From Micromonospora chokoriensis (GTDB lineage Bacteria > Actinomycetota > Actinomycetes > Mycobacteriales > Micromonosporaceae), in assembly GCF_900091505.1 (NCBI RefSeq), contig NZ_LT607409.1:4898001-4962000 (forward strand): a stretch of 64,000 nucleotides of DNA. The letters run 5' to 3'. Under the pieces are notes generated by a model that did not search any database, had not been told where the DNA came from, and worked only from the letters and a program-made list of their open reading frames with translations. The position numbers were made by a program, and so were the translations under genes. Positions 43,897 to 51,668 of the stretch are shown in pieces (the first letter of the stretch is position 1; every line of letters begins with the position of its first letter).

Positions 43897-44274
43897 GTGA
43901 ACGTTCGTCGCCTGGCGGCCATCGACATGCACGGCAGCCGGGGAACCATCCGCCGACGGCGGATCATCCTGGCCGAGTTCCTCGTCGGCGTGGTGCTGAT
44001 GGTGACGTGGGGCGGTTGGCTGCTGGCGTCATCGGACGGCTTCGGCACCCGGGCGTTCGGCCTGTGGTTGGTCGGCGCGGGTCTCAACTACGCGCCACTG
44101 TCGGTGTACGCGCTCGCCCTGATGCGGCCCGGCGCCCTCGACGCGGAGCTGGCCGACGCCGACATCGGCGGGGACCTGCGCCGGTACACGGTGCTTCAGC
44201 TCTGGGTCTTCGTGCCGCTGTCGCTGGTGGTCTTCGCCGTCCGCGACACGCTGGCCCGGCGTCGGGCCGGATGA
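43897..44274 (+). CDS. Hypothetical membrane protein
   Basis: This protein of about 125 residues has three or four membrane helices: AEFLVGVVLMVTWGGWLLAS, FGLWLVGAGLNYAPLSVYAL and VLQLWVFVPLSLVVFAV, with a basic N-terminus (RRRRII) and C-terminus. I recognise no family. Starts GTG 43897 or ATG 43927 are both possible, with weak ribosome sites. It ends close to the convergent GlsB-type gene. Confidence 0.6.
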   Translation: MNVRRLAAIDMHGSRGTIRRRRIILAEFLVGVVLMVTWGGWLLASSDGFGTRAFGLWLVGAGLNYAPLSVYALALMRPGALDAELADADIGGDLRRYTVLQLWVFVPLSLVVFAVRDTLARRRAG

Positions 44275-44298
44275 CGGCCGACTGGGCGGGGTCGTTCG

Positions 44299-44640
44299 TC
44301 AGCTCTTGGTCTTGCTGCGCCGGGTCCGCCGACGGGGGTTGTCGTCACCGCCGGCCAGTCGGGTGAAGGTGAGCATGTTCGCCAGCGCCACGGCGATGAT
44401 CGCGAGGCCGACCTGGATCGCGAGCACGATCCAGTCCCAGCGCAGCACCCACACCTTCACACCGGCGTCGTCGTCGACGTGCAGTGCCCGGGCGACCACG
44501 GTGCCGAGCACCGCCGAGCCGACGCCGAGGACGAACGTGGCGAAGACGCCGATCCGCTGCCTTCCCGGCAGGATGAGTCGCCCGAGCAGGCCGACGAGGG
44601 CGCCGATGAGCACCGCGCCGAGATAACCGGTTACCAGCAT
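44299..44640 (-). CDS. GlsB/YeaQ/YmgE-like small membrane protein
   Basis: A 113-residue protein with three membrane helices; the first pair (YLGAVLIGALVGLLGRLILP and FATFVLGVGSAVLGTVVARA) fits the transglycosylase-associated/GlsB stress-response family, in which G-x-x-x-G helices are typical. A third helix and a basic tail (RRRTRRSKTKS) extend it beyond the usual ~85 residues. GGAGGGGAG precedes the ATG at 44640. The upstream frame is noncoding; the gene is divergent from the hypothetical protein at 44782. Confidence 0.78.
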   Translation of the reverse strand: MLVTGYLGAVLIGALVGLLGRLILPGRQRIGVFATFVLGVGSAVLGTVVARALHVDDDAGVKVWVLRWDWIVLAIQVGLAIIAVALANMLTFTRLAGGDDNPRRRTRRSKTKS

Positions 44641-44781
44641 TGCTGTCACTCCCCTCCAGCAGTGCCGACATACATGCCCGAAACTCACGTTCCCGGAAAC
44701 CCCGCCCCGATCAGGGGCCGCGGGAATGTCACCGTGATCCACTACTCTGGCGGCACTTTCAGCCCGACCGAAGGACGCCCC

Positions 44782-45435
44782 ATGGCCCGCCCCTACCAGC
44801 CCGGCCCGAAGCAGTTCGTCTTCTCTGCCGGCGACAGCGACGATCACCACGCCTCGGTGGCCGACCCGCAGGAGGCCTATGTGGCGTTCTCCGCGTTCTT
44901 CCGGGGTCGCGAGGCTGACACGTACACGATCACCGACGCTCCGGCGCGGCAGCGCCTGGTGCTCATGCCGCGCCGGGGGGTGATCTCCCGGATCAGCGAG
45001 GCGGACCACCAGCGGTCGGAGCACCTCCTGGTCGACAGGGCCAACCGCTACCTGCCGAGCGCGATGCTGTTCTTCGAGAACGGGTACGCGGGCCTCGACC
45101 ACTTCGGCCAGTGGTTCTCCGACCTCGCCGACCTCGACGCGTCACCGGAGACCAGGGGTGCCGCCCGGGCCGCCACGTTCACGACGGAGGCGGCGGCGAT
45201 CGACGAAGTGGGGCGGATCTGGTCGGATTCCGGCTACGTCGACCCGACCGACCAGTACTATATCTTCTTCGACTCGACGGACGTCGACGACGACCGGGCC
45301 GACCGCGCCGAGCTGCTCCAGTTGATCGAGTTCCTCGGTCTCGAACGGGTCGACGCCCCGGCCGGAGCCGCCGGTGGCGAGGTCTGGGTGCGCTCCGACC
45401 CACGCCTCGACGCCCAGTGCGAACAGTGGGCGTGA
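44782..45435 (+). CDS. Hypothetical protein, 217 residues
   Basis: I do not recognise this acidic cytoplasmic protein. It has no membrane segment; it contains RQRLVLMPRRGVISRISEAD and a C-terminal QYYIFFDSTDVDDDRADRAE segment, followed by LLQLIEFLGLERV. The ATG at 44782 is preceded by GAAGGA, a good ribosome site. It lies upstream of a nonsense-interrupted gene in the same direction. Confidence 0.65.
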   Translation: MARPYQPGPKQFVFSAGDSDDHHASVADPQEAYVAFSAFFRGREADTYTITDAPARQRLVLMPRRGVISRISEADHQRSEHLLVDRANRYLPSAMLFFENGYAGLDHFGQWFSDLADLDASPETRGAARAATFTTEAAAIDEVGRIWSDSGYVDPTDQYYIFFDSTDVDDDRADRAELLQLIEFLGLERVDAPAGAAGGEVWVRSDPRLDAQCEQWA

Positions 45436-45439
45436 CGAG

Positions 45440-45700
45440 GTGAGGGACGTCGTCTTCACGCGTCGCAGCGGCTGAATCCCGACCGTGATCCGCGAGGCGG
45501 GCGAGCTGAAGCTGAAGCTCGCCGCCGGGGCCGACGCCAACCACGAGCCCCGGGAGTTCACGGTCCCGATCTCCGAGGCCCATCTCGCGGTGATCCGGGA
45601 GGACCTGCCCAGACACCTCCTGCTGTGGAGTGCCGTCCTGCCCCTGTGCGAGGCCGCCGGCACCGAGGGTCGGCTCGACGAGACCGCGCGTCGTCGGTGA
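45440..45700 (+). pseudogene. Nonsense-interrupted hypothetical gene (DUF6357-like)
   Basis: From GTG 45440 the frame reads VRDVVFTRRSG, a TGA at 45473-45475, then IPTVIREAGELKLKLAAGAD, HEPREFTVPISEAHLAVIRE and LLLWSAVLPLCEAAGT before stopping early at 45700. I associate the pattern with DUF6357, in which a Trp stands at the TGA position. The C-terminus is also shortened. A 71-residue product from GTG 45485 is possible but unlikely to be complete. The 376-bp gap after it (45701-46076) contains no convincing gene. Confidence 0.55.
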
Positions 45701-46076
45701 GCCGGGAGCCCTGTTCCTTCCCGGCCGGTTGGGGCATCGTGGGCCGGTGAGTGAGTACGCCGCGACGAAGGTCACGACCCTGGAGTTCGACAAGTCGGTA
45801 CGCCGCCGGCCGAGCGATCAGCGGGTGAGTGGGCCCGTCGTGGTCGGTGCCGGCGCAGATGGCTGGTCCACCTTCTATCGGTGTGCGTGCCGGCCGTAGC
45901 GCGCGACCATGGTGCGGCGTCGTCCACCACCGTGGTCACGCGCTCCGGGGTGACCGTCCATCCCGGGACCAGCAGGCTCGGCCAGAACAGGTAGTTGGAG
46001 ATCATCAGCGCAACGCGCCATATCGACGCCAAGCTATCGTTGTCTGACCCCTGCAGCGACAGCGCGAAGGTGAGTC

Positions 46077-47057
46077 ATGGACGTAGTCAGCACCACCGAG
46101 GTCCCGGTCAAAGACGGGTTCGCCTTTTGGCGCGAGGTAAACTCGAAGCTCTGGGTGCCCTACGATTTGCGCTGTGAATCGCAGTGGGAGCCCGGATTTC
46201 GGGCTCAGGTCGGAATCAGCGAGTTCGGCCCCGTGCAGGCGACATTAATGACCACGATGCCGCACTCGGTCCACCGTACTCCCAAGCTCATTCGGCAGGC
46301 CGATCCCGAGGTGTTCAAGCTGGGTTGCCTTGTGCGCGGTGGCGGCATGATCACGCAAGACGGCCAGCGCACAGATTTCGGCGTGGGGGACCTGATACTG
46401 TATGACACCTCCCGGCCCTACGTTGCGGAATTCACCCCGGATGCGCCAGTTAGTCAGCTGCTGCTCCTGCGCTTCCCGCGCTCGTTACTGCCGTTTCCCC
46501 CTCGGGAGTTGCGGCGCCTGAGCGCAGTTCGCATCCCTGGCACCCACGGCATCGGCGCGTTATCTTCACAATTCCTGCTGCGCCTTGCCCGGCACATGGA
46601 CGAACTCAGTCCGTTGGACGCCGCCCGGCTGTCCACCCTCACCATTGACGTGTTGACAGCGGCACTGGCCAACGCGCTGGACGTCCAAAGCGCGGTGCCC
46701 TCCCACACCCAACAGCGCGCGTTGATCGCTCAGATCCACGCCTTCGTCCGAGAGAATCTGGGCGATCCGCGCCTGACACCGGACGTGATCGCCGCAGCGC
46801 ATCACATCTCGTTGCGATACCTGCACAAGCTGTTCCATAAGGAAGGGCACACGGTCGCCGGCTGGGTCCGCGAGCGTCGCCTGGAGCAGTGCCGACGCGA
46901 CCTCGCCAACCCCCACCTAGGCGCTCGCCCGATCCACTCGATCGCCGCCCGGTGGGGGTTCACCAGCCCGGCGCACTTCAGCCAGGCATTCCGCAGCGCC
47001 TACGGCCTTTCGCCACGCCAGTTCCGCGAGCAGTGCGCGAGAGTGCGCGCAGACTAA
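46077..47057 (+). CDS. AraC-family regulator with cupin-like sensor domain
   Basis: This 326-residue regulator has an N-terminal AraC_binding_2-like domain (about 15-185: FKLGCLVRGGGMITQDGQRT, DFGVGDLILYDTSRPY) and a C-terminal AraC DNA-binding domain with two helix-turn-helix motifs (about 222-322: LTPDVIAAAHHISLRYLHKL, and IAARWGFTSPAHFSQAFRSA, followed by GLSPRQFR). It is an activator type of unknown ligand. The base use is less GC3-biased than in neighbouring genes, suggesting recent acquisition. A small secreted protein gene follows 232 bp downstream and is a candidate target. Confidence 0.9.
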   Translation: MDVVSTTEVPVKDGFAFWREVNSKLWVPYDLRCESQWEPGFRAQVGISEFGPVQATLMTTMPHSVHRTPKLIRQADPEVFKLGCLVRGGGMITQDGQRTDFGVGDLILYDTSRPYVAEFTPDAPVSQLLLLRFPRSLLPFPPRELRRLSAVRIPGTHGIGALSSQFLLRLARHMDELSPLDAARLSTLTIDVLTAALANALDVQSAVPSHTQQRALIAQIHAFVRENLGDPRLTPDVIAAAHHISLRYLHKLFHKEGHTVAGWVRERRLEQCRRDLANPHLGARPIHSIAARWGFTSPAHFSQAFRSAYGLSPRQFREQCARVRAD

Positions 47058-47289
47058 AGACGTGTGCGCTTACCAGTAACGACAGACCCGACTGTGGCCT
47101 GCACTCTTATCTGAGGAAGTCCGCTCAGTCGCTGTTGAATCTGATTCCGGCTTACGGAAGAAGGTTCACGTGAGCGTGTGACATCGGTCCGTGTTTTCGC
47201 GATGGAAGGAGTGCGAGGAAGTACTTCGATCACCTCATGCAGCCAGTCAGCATCATCTAGGCCGCAGCGGCGGCTGACAGGAGACCATT

Positions 47290-47652
47290 GTGAAAATGTG
47301 GTGCAGAACGGCGTTTCGGATCTCGGCAGTGACCGCGGTCCTCGGCGCACTCACCCTGTCCGGGACCGTGGCACAGGCAAGTCCGGGTGCCGGCTCCCGC
47401 CTGTCCCAACCCGAAACCACAGCGGTTTCGGAGCAGGCCAAGCCCGGCAGCGACTTCGCCCCGCAGGTTTGCGGCTACTACGAAGACGCGGTGACGGCCT
47501 GGTACAACCACTGCGGGAGCACCCATGTGATCATCTACGTCGACGCGACGTGGCCCCGCAACGACTGGAGCTGGTGCATCGGCCCGGGAACGTGGGACAT
47601 CGGCGGCGCCAACGCCGTATCCAACGCCTGGTACTCGGGTCAAACGTGTTGA
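47290..47652 (+). CDS. Small secreted cysteine protein (DUF6355-like)
   Basis: This 120-residue protein has a signal peptide (1-31, ending AQA) and a compact mature domain with CGYYEDAVTAWYNHCGS, VIIYVDATW, WCIGPGTWDIGG and NAWYSGQTC. The four cysteines could form two disulfides. I associate this with the DUF6355 'natural product biosynthesis' family, which occurs in actinobacteria and has no proven role. The GTG at 47290 has AGGAG six bases upstream. No biosynthetic cluster is visible here. Confidence 0.7.
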   Translation: MKMWCRTAFRISAVTAVLGALTLSGTVAQASPGAGSRLSQPETTAVSEQAKPGSDFAPQVCGYYEDAVTAWYNHCGSTHVIIYVDATWPRNDWSWCIGPGTWDIGGANAVSNAWYSGQTC

Positions 47653-47780
47653 ACCGCCAGCCGAGCGCTGCGCGATTCTCCACCTGCGTTCGATGGTTGC
47701 GGATCGGGTCAGCGAGGCACATGAGGGCGCGGTCGGACACGGGAATCGCGGCAGGGTAGGACAACAGCGAGGCTTCCGGT

Positions 47781-47981
47781 CGGGGCATCGGATCTTGGTC
47801 GACTGCCGCCTTACCGGGAGCCTCGCCCCACGTCGATCCCTGCCGGCTCGGGCAACCCGCCGACATCACCGCGACGCTGCTGTTCCTCGCCTCACCCGAC
47901 GCCGCGTTCATCACCGGCGCCGAGCACATCGTCGACGGCGGGCTGCTCCTCGGACCCGCCCTGAAGAACGAGGCCGGATGA
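47781..47981 (+). pseudogene. C-terminal fragment of an SDR gene
   Basis: The frame reads LPGASPHVDPCRLGQPADIT, then ATLLFLASPDAAFITGAEHI and VDGGLLLGPA before TGA 47979-47981. It is the last third of a classical SDR (P-G-A turn, then the tetramer-interface helix and the closing strand). The cofactor and catalytic parts are missing. The stop overlaps the ATG of another fragment. Confidence 0.75.
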
Positions 47982-48131
47982 CGTCGCTGTCGCACCTACC
48001 GCCGGAGATCAGGCGAGCCGTCGAGATCACGCCCGCCGCCGGCACCCGCGAACGGATCGTGGACATCACGACCACCGGCCGGCCCCGCCGCATCGAGACC
48101 TTCTCCGACCGCGCGGCGATTGAGTCTCACC
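47978..48131 (+). pseudogene. N-terminal fragment of a deazaflavin (F420)-dependent nitroreductase-like gene
   Basis: ATG 47978 begins MTSLSHLPPEIRRAVEI and continues with RERIVDITTTGRPRRIETFS, the opening of Ddn-type F420-dependent nitroreductases (the GRPRR-x-E strand), and then loses similarity near 48115, where the opposite-strand XRE gene ends. The family is normally ~140 residues. It was probably coupled to the SDR (ATGA overlap) before the right part was lost. Confidence 0.6.
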
Positions 48132-49377
48132 GGGTGAGGCCGACCAGCGTCGCCAGTCGCGCCACGCCGGCCGGCGCTGGCTGCGCGCGGGCGACATCCG
48201 CGATGACGGTACGCGCCGACGCCCGGCACCGAACCTCAGCCGGCGCGACACTGTCCGCGTCCACCAGGGCCCGTGCCGCCCCGCGCACGTCGCCCAGGTG
48301 CAGGTACGCCCGCGCGACGTCGACCAGGTACGCACCCCGATACTCGGCCGGCAACCGCCGCCACCCCTCCCGCCGCACGACGCTTGAGTGCCTCCGTAAC
48401 ACCTCTGCGGCGTCACCACGTTGTGCCGCAACGAGAACCCGAGCCAGCTCGACGGCGACCGGCCCGAAGCTGGTGCGGTGAGTGTCGTCGTACCCCCGCA
48501 GGCTGGCGGCGACGCCCGCAGCCCGCTCGATCAGCTCGTCGGCGCGGCGGTACTCGCCGCACCCAGAGGCGGCCAGCGCGGCCTGCACCAACAACGTCCC
48601 ACCCACCGCCCACTCCCCCGGCGACCCCGCCGCCGCGAACGCACCCCCGCCCCCGCCGCGTTGATCATGAGGTTGACGGGCGAGTTGATCTCCACCAGAC
48701 CCGCCAACCTCATGATCAACGGGGTGGGACCGGGCCGGGAGGAGGCGGTTGGCTGTTGGGAGGGCCGCTTTCAGGGCCAGGGGGTTGCGCTTGTTGGCCC
48801 GGAGGGCCTCGGCTACCGAAATGGTCGCGCTTGCCGCCAGGATCGGGTCGTCGCCGGCGGCGGACATCGCGCGGTCGGCGGCCAGCCACGCCAGGTCGGC
48901 CTCGTCGAGCTTCACCAGTACGGACGAGGTGATCCGGTACGCCTGCACCAGCACCTCTGCTCTCTGCGCGGCCCGAGCGGCGTCGAGCAGACCCGGCACC
49001 ACCCGCACCAACTGCCCGTAGTGCGCATGCTGGTAGGTCAACCACGCATGCCCGACCTGCCGTCGCAGCTCATCCGTCTGCGGTGGAACCTCCGGGCTGT
49101 CGTAGCGGGCGAGCGCGGCCCGGATGTCATCCACCCCGTCCGGCGTGCCCGCCGGAGTGCTCTGCGGCTGGCCAAGCAGCACCTCCGGCTCCACCCGCAG
49201 GACGTGGGCCAACTCCTGGATCACCGAGTACCGGTCCAGGGTGCGGGCACCCCGCTCGATCTTGTCCACCCAGCTCTTCGACCTGCGCAGCCGGTCGGCA
49301 AGCATCTGCTGCGTCATCGACCGCCGTACCCGCCACCGGGCCACCCGACGACCGATCGGGAGGTCATCGCTGGTCAC
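48127..49377 (-). CDS. XRE-family regulator with TPR-like sensor domain, carrying an in-frame palindromic insert
   Basis: This 416-residue regulator has a helix-turn-helix at about 8-62 (RVRRSMTQQMLADRLRRSKS, WVDKIERGARTLDRYSV) and a long helical TPR-like region from ~80 onward. At about 219-240 the frame passes through a 63-bp palindrome (48659-48721), which adds a low-complexity Gly/His/Gln stretch between two helices. The frame stays open on both sides, so the protein may still be made. The GTG start at 49377 overlaps by 14 nt the end of a 53-residue gene upstream, so both are translationally coupled. It is related to, but clearly different from, the two XRE genes further right. Confidence 0.85.
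   Translation of the reverse strand: MTSDDLPIGRRVARWRVRRSMTQQMLADRLRRSKSWVDKIERGARTLDRYSVIQELAHVLRVEPEVLLGQPQSTPAGTPDGVDDIRAALARYDSPEVPPQTDELRRQVGHAWLTYQHAHYGQLVRVVPGLLDAARAAQRAEVLVQAYRITSSVLVKLDEADLAWLAADRAMSAAGDDPILAASATISVAEALRANKRNPLALKAALPTANRLLPARSHPVDHEVGGSGGDQLARQPHDQRGGGGGAFAAAGSPGEWAVGGTLLVQAALAASGCGEYRRADELIERAAGVAASLRGYDDTHRTSFGPVAVELARVLVAAQRGDAAEVLRRHSSVVRREGWRRLPAEYRGAYLVDVARAYLHLGDVRGAARALVDADSVAPAEVRCRASARTVIADVARAQPAPAGVARLATLVGLTR
48659..48721. repeat. Palindromic element inside the XRE gene
   Basis: The 22-bp arms CGTTGATCATGAGGTTGACG.. (48659-48680) and its complement (48700-48721) differ at one position and enclose a 19-nt loop. The total is 63 bp, exactly 21 codons. 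The sequence is of a different type from the TGATC..ACTCG elements at 35.3, 61.3 and 62.4 kb. Confidence 0.85.
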
Positions 49378-49525
49378 GCCGCCACCGCCGGTCCGGGACC
49401 GCGCGGGTCGTGTCGTCCACGGGTACGCGTTCCGCCTCGGCCTGCGCCAGAAGGCGCTGCTTGGCAGCCTCCCGCTCGGTCCCCTCAGGGCTGTTCTCCG
49501 GAGCGTTGTCGTCCTGACCGCTCAT
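49364..49525 (-). CDS. Small charged protein upstream of the XRE gene
   Basis: A 53-residue frame starts at ATG 49525 after a strong GAAGGAGG site. Its N-terminal half is acidic (MSGQDDNAPENSPEGTEREA), the middle is a short helix (AAKQRLLAQAEAERV), and the C-terminus is basic (RAVPDRRWRRDQR). The stop at 49364 overlaps the XRE GTG start by 14 nt, so the regulator depends on its translation. I recognise no family; the charge pattern and coupling suggest a partner or leader peptide for the XRE regulator. Confidence 0.65.
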   Translation of the reverse strand: MSGQDDNAPENSPEGTEREAAKQRLLAQAEAERVPVDDTTRAVPDRRWRRDQR

Positions 49526-49649
49526 CCCCGCCTCCTTCGGTGGAGGCCCAGCAGCTCAGGTTCGACCGTTGCCCTGCTGGACCATCGGGACGTGCTCACG
49601 TCCCAAACCGGACAGTAGGGCGAATTGGTGATGCGGTGATTACTTGCAG

Positions 49650-50840
49650 TTATGCGGCGAGGCTGATGCCGATACGGCCAGCAAGTAGGCGCAGGTCGTC
49701 GGGGATGGCTCGGCGCTGGGCACGCTGAGCGAGGGTCACCACGGCATCGCGGGCAAGGGGATTGATGGCGAACGGGATCGGTGCGGCGCGCTCGGCCTGC
49801 ACGAATGCGGCCAGCGCCTCGACGTCACGGCGGCCGCCGTCCGCCAAGGCACGGCCAAGGTCGAGCCAGTAAGACTGTTGGCGGATGGAAGCCGCGAGCA
49901 CCTGCGGTCGGACCGTCTTCGACAGTTCGATGACCCGGCCGGACTCGCCCTGCTCGGCGGCGATGGACATCTCCCACAGCCCGACGTTGGTTGGTCCGAA
50001 CCCACAGCCGTTGAAGCCAGCCCCGTCGACCGGATCGCCGAGCGTTGCCGCCTCGCGGGCGGCCTCAGCGAGGTGGTCGCGTGCGACGTCCAAGCGACCG
50101 CTCACCGACGAGGTCAGCGCAGCGGAGAGGTGAAGCTGTCCGAGCATCTGCCGGACTCGCTCGTCCGACGCATCGACCTGAAGCTCGGCGAGAGATCGGT
50201 CGGCAGCGCGGGCCGCGACGGGGGCGGACTCGATCGGCAAGCTCTGCGCGTAGGCGAAACGGGATGCTGCGATCCATGCTGGATCATCGGCTTGCTCCGC
50301 GACCGCCCCGGAGAGCCGGGCAGCGTTGAGGGCCAGGTGGCGGTATCCGAGGTTCCGCAGGCAGGTGGCGGCCTGGTAGGCCACCTGGACGAGCGCGGTA
50401 CCGCCCACGGCGGCGGCTTCGAGCAGCAACGCGGGGAGCAAACGAGCCATCGCTGGGTAGTTGCAGGACGTGCGGAGTTGTTCGGCACGAGCGATCTCGG
50501 CGGTCAACCGCTCCGCTGTGTATGTCGACGGGCGGCGCTCGCCGTCCTCGATCTCGATCAGGGCGGACCAGATGGCTGGCACACACTCGGCGGCGCTCTC
50601 GCGGGCCGGGTCGCCGGGCTCGGTGCCCTGACCGAGCAGGTCCGCCACCGTGACCTGGAGGGCGGCGGCTAGAGCGACCAGAGTGGAGCGACGGTCGATG
50701 GTCTTCCGACCCGACTCGACCTGTGACACGTAGGACTGAGTGACGCCAGCGAGCCCGGCGAGGACGGCCTGAGTCATCCCGCCACGGCGCATCCGCCAGT
50801 ACCGAATCCTGGCGCCGATGGTGTCCGGCTTCGTCACCAT
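49650..50840 (-). CDS. XRE-family regulator with TPR-like domain, tandem copy 1
   Basis: The 396-residue protein has an N-terminal helix-turn-helix (about 10-64: MTQAVLAGLAGVTQSYVSQV, ESGRKTIDRRSTLVALAAAL) and a helical TPR-like sensor region (about 85-390). It is the same length as, and on reading about 80% identical to, the gene at 51669-52859; even ~50 bp beyond the stop are conserved. The ATG at 50840 was chosen because both copies begin with MV-K-x-DTIGARIRYW. Such regulators in actinomycetes often control development or secondary metabolism; that role is inferred. Confidence 0.88.
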   Translation of the reverse strand: MVTKPDTIGARIRYWRMRRGGMTQAVLAGLAGVTQSYVSQVESGRKTIDRRSTLVALAAALQVTVADLLGQGTEPGDPARESAAECVPAIWSALIEIEDGERRPSTYTAERLTAEIARAEQLRTSCNYPAMARLLPALLLEAAAVGGTALVQVAYQAATCLRNLGYRHLALNAARLSGAVAEQADDPAWIAASRFAYAQSLPIESAPVAARAADRSLAELQVDASDERVRQMLGQLHLSAALTSSVSGRLDVARDHLAEAAREAATLGDPVDGAGFNGCGFGPTNVGLWEMSIAAEQGESGRVIELSKTVRPQVLAASIRQQSYWLDLGRALADGGRRDVEALAAFVQAERAAPIPFAINPLARDAVVTLAQRAQRRAIPDDLRLLAGRIGISLAA

Positions 50841-50955
50841 TCTTCGCCCACCCCCAGGTAGAGGACCGGGACAGCGACTACGCCAAGCTGCCCCGCACGT
50901 TGGACGGTACACCGAGAGAGCGTACAAGTGACGGCAGCCACTACAGGGTTTGTTT

Positions 50956-51519
50956 TTACCCGGTAGGCGCATCGTTATCTATCGAAGGTCCCGCATCACC
51001 CCGACCCTGCCGGGGAGATACAACCTTACGAGAGGGGGACCCTTCGAACCACGCTTCCTGCTGCTCGTTGCCATATATCGATTCATACTGCACGCGAATT
51101 CTGATTCGCTGGGTCACCGCTGTCCAGAATTCGACATCTCTCTCGTCGTCGTAATCCTCCAACGCAAGGAGCATCAGTTCCTGGCCGACCGGGATGGGCT
51201 TGCCCGGACGGAGGGTTGAAAAGTTTGGCCAGACCGCGAACGTACCGCGCAGTGGGTCGACGACCTGCTTCTCCCACGGCCCGACTTCCTCGCCGTCGAA
51301 ATAAAACATAGTTACCCGAATGATAGCCGGGCCAAGGCCGGCATTTCGGATCCGGATGCCGGCGAGACCGCTATTCAGCCGCAGGCAGTCCAGGCTCAAC
51401 AATGGGCGAACTGATTGGAAGTTATGTCTTCGGCTTGCTCTTGCCTCTGTAATCGAAACCACGAGCGAAGCTACGGCGATCACCGTTGCGGAGATGGCAG
51501 TAACCGAATTCGCGTCCAC
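50956..51519 (-). CDS. Single-pass membrane protein of unknown function
   Basis: This 187-residue protein lies between the two duplicated XRE genes. An N-terminal helix (about 4-25: VTAISATVIAVASLVVSITE) anchors it; the rest is a soluble beta-rich domain (IRIRNAGLGPAIIRVTMFYF, then FSTLRPGKPIPVGQELML and IRIRVQYESIYGNEQQ). The codon use is less GC-biased than in the surroundings, suggesting transfer. GTG 51519 follows AAGGAG closely and is a better start than positions further upstream. The family is not recognised. Confidence 0.7.
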   Translation of the reverse strand: MDANSVTAISATVIAVASLVVSITEARASRRHNFQSVRPLLSLDCLRLNSGLAGIRIRNAGLGPAIIRVTMFYFDGEEVGPWEKQVVDPLRGTFAVWPNFSTLRPGKPIPVGQELMLLALEDYDDERDVEFWTAVTQRIRIRVQYESIYGNEQQEAWFEGSPSRKVVSPRQGRGDAGPSIDNDAPTG

Positions 51520-51668
51520 AACTCTCCTTATCAAACGGTGCGGCGGGCCTACTCTCGATCGGGAGGCGCCACCCCTCAAGCTACGTCGCTCAGACAACCG
51601 TCAGTGGACACGTGCTCGCATCCCAAACCGGACAGTATGGCTGATTAGTGATGCGGCGATACTGGCAG

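Noticed and set aside
45748..45899. A 50-codon plus-strand frame starting VSEYAATKVTTLEFDK
   Set aside because: No ribosome site, no recognisable pattern, and the region is full of remnants.
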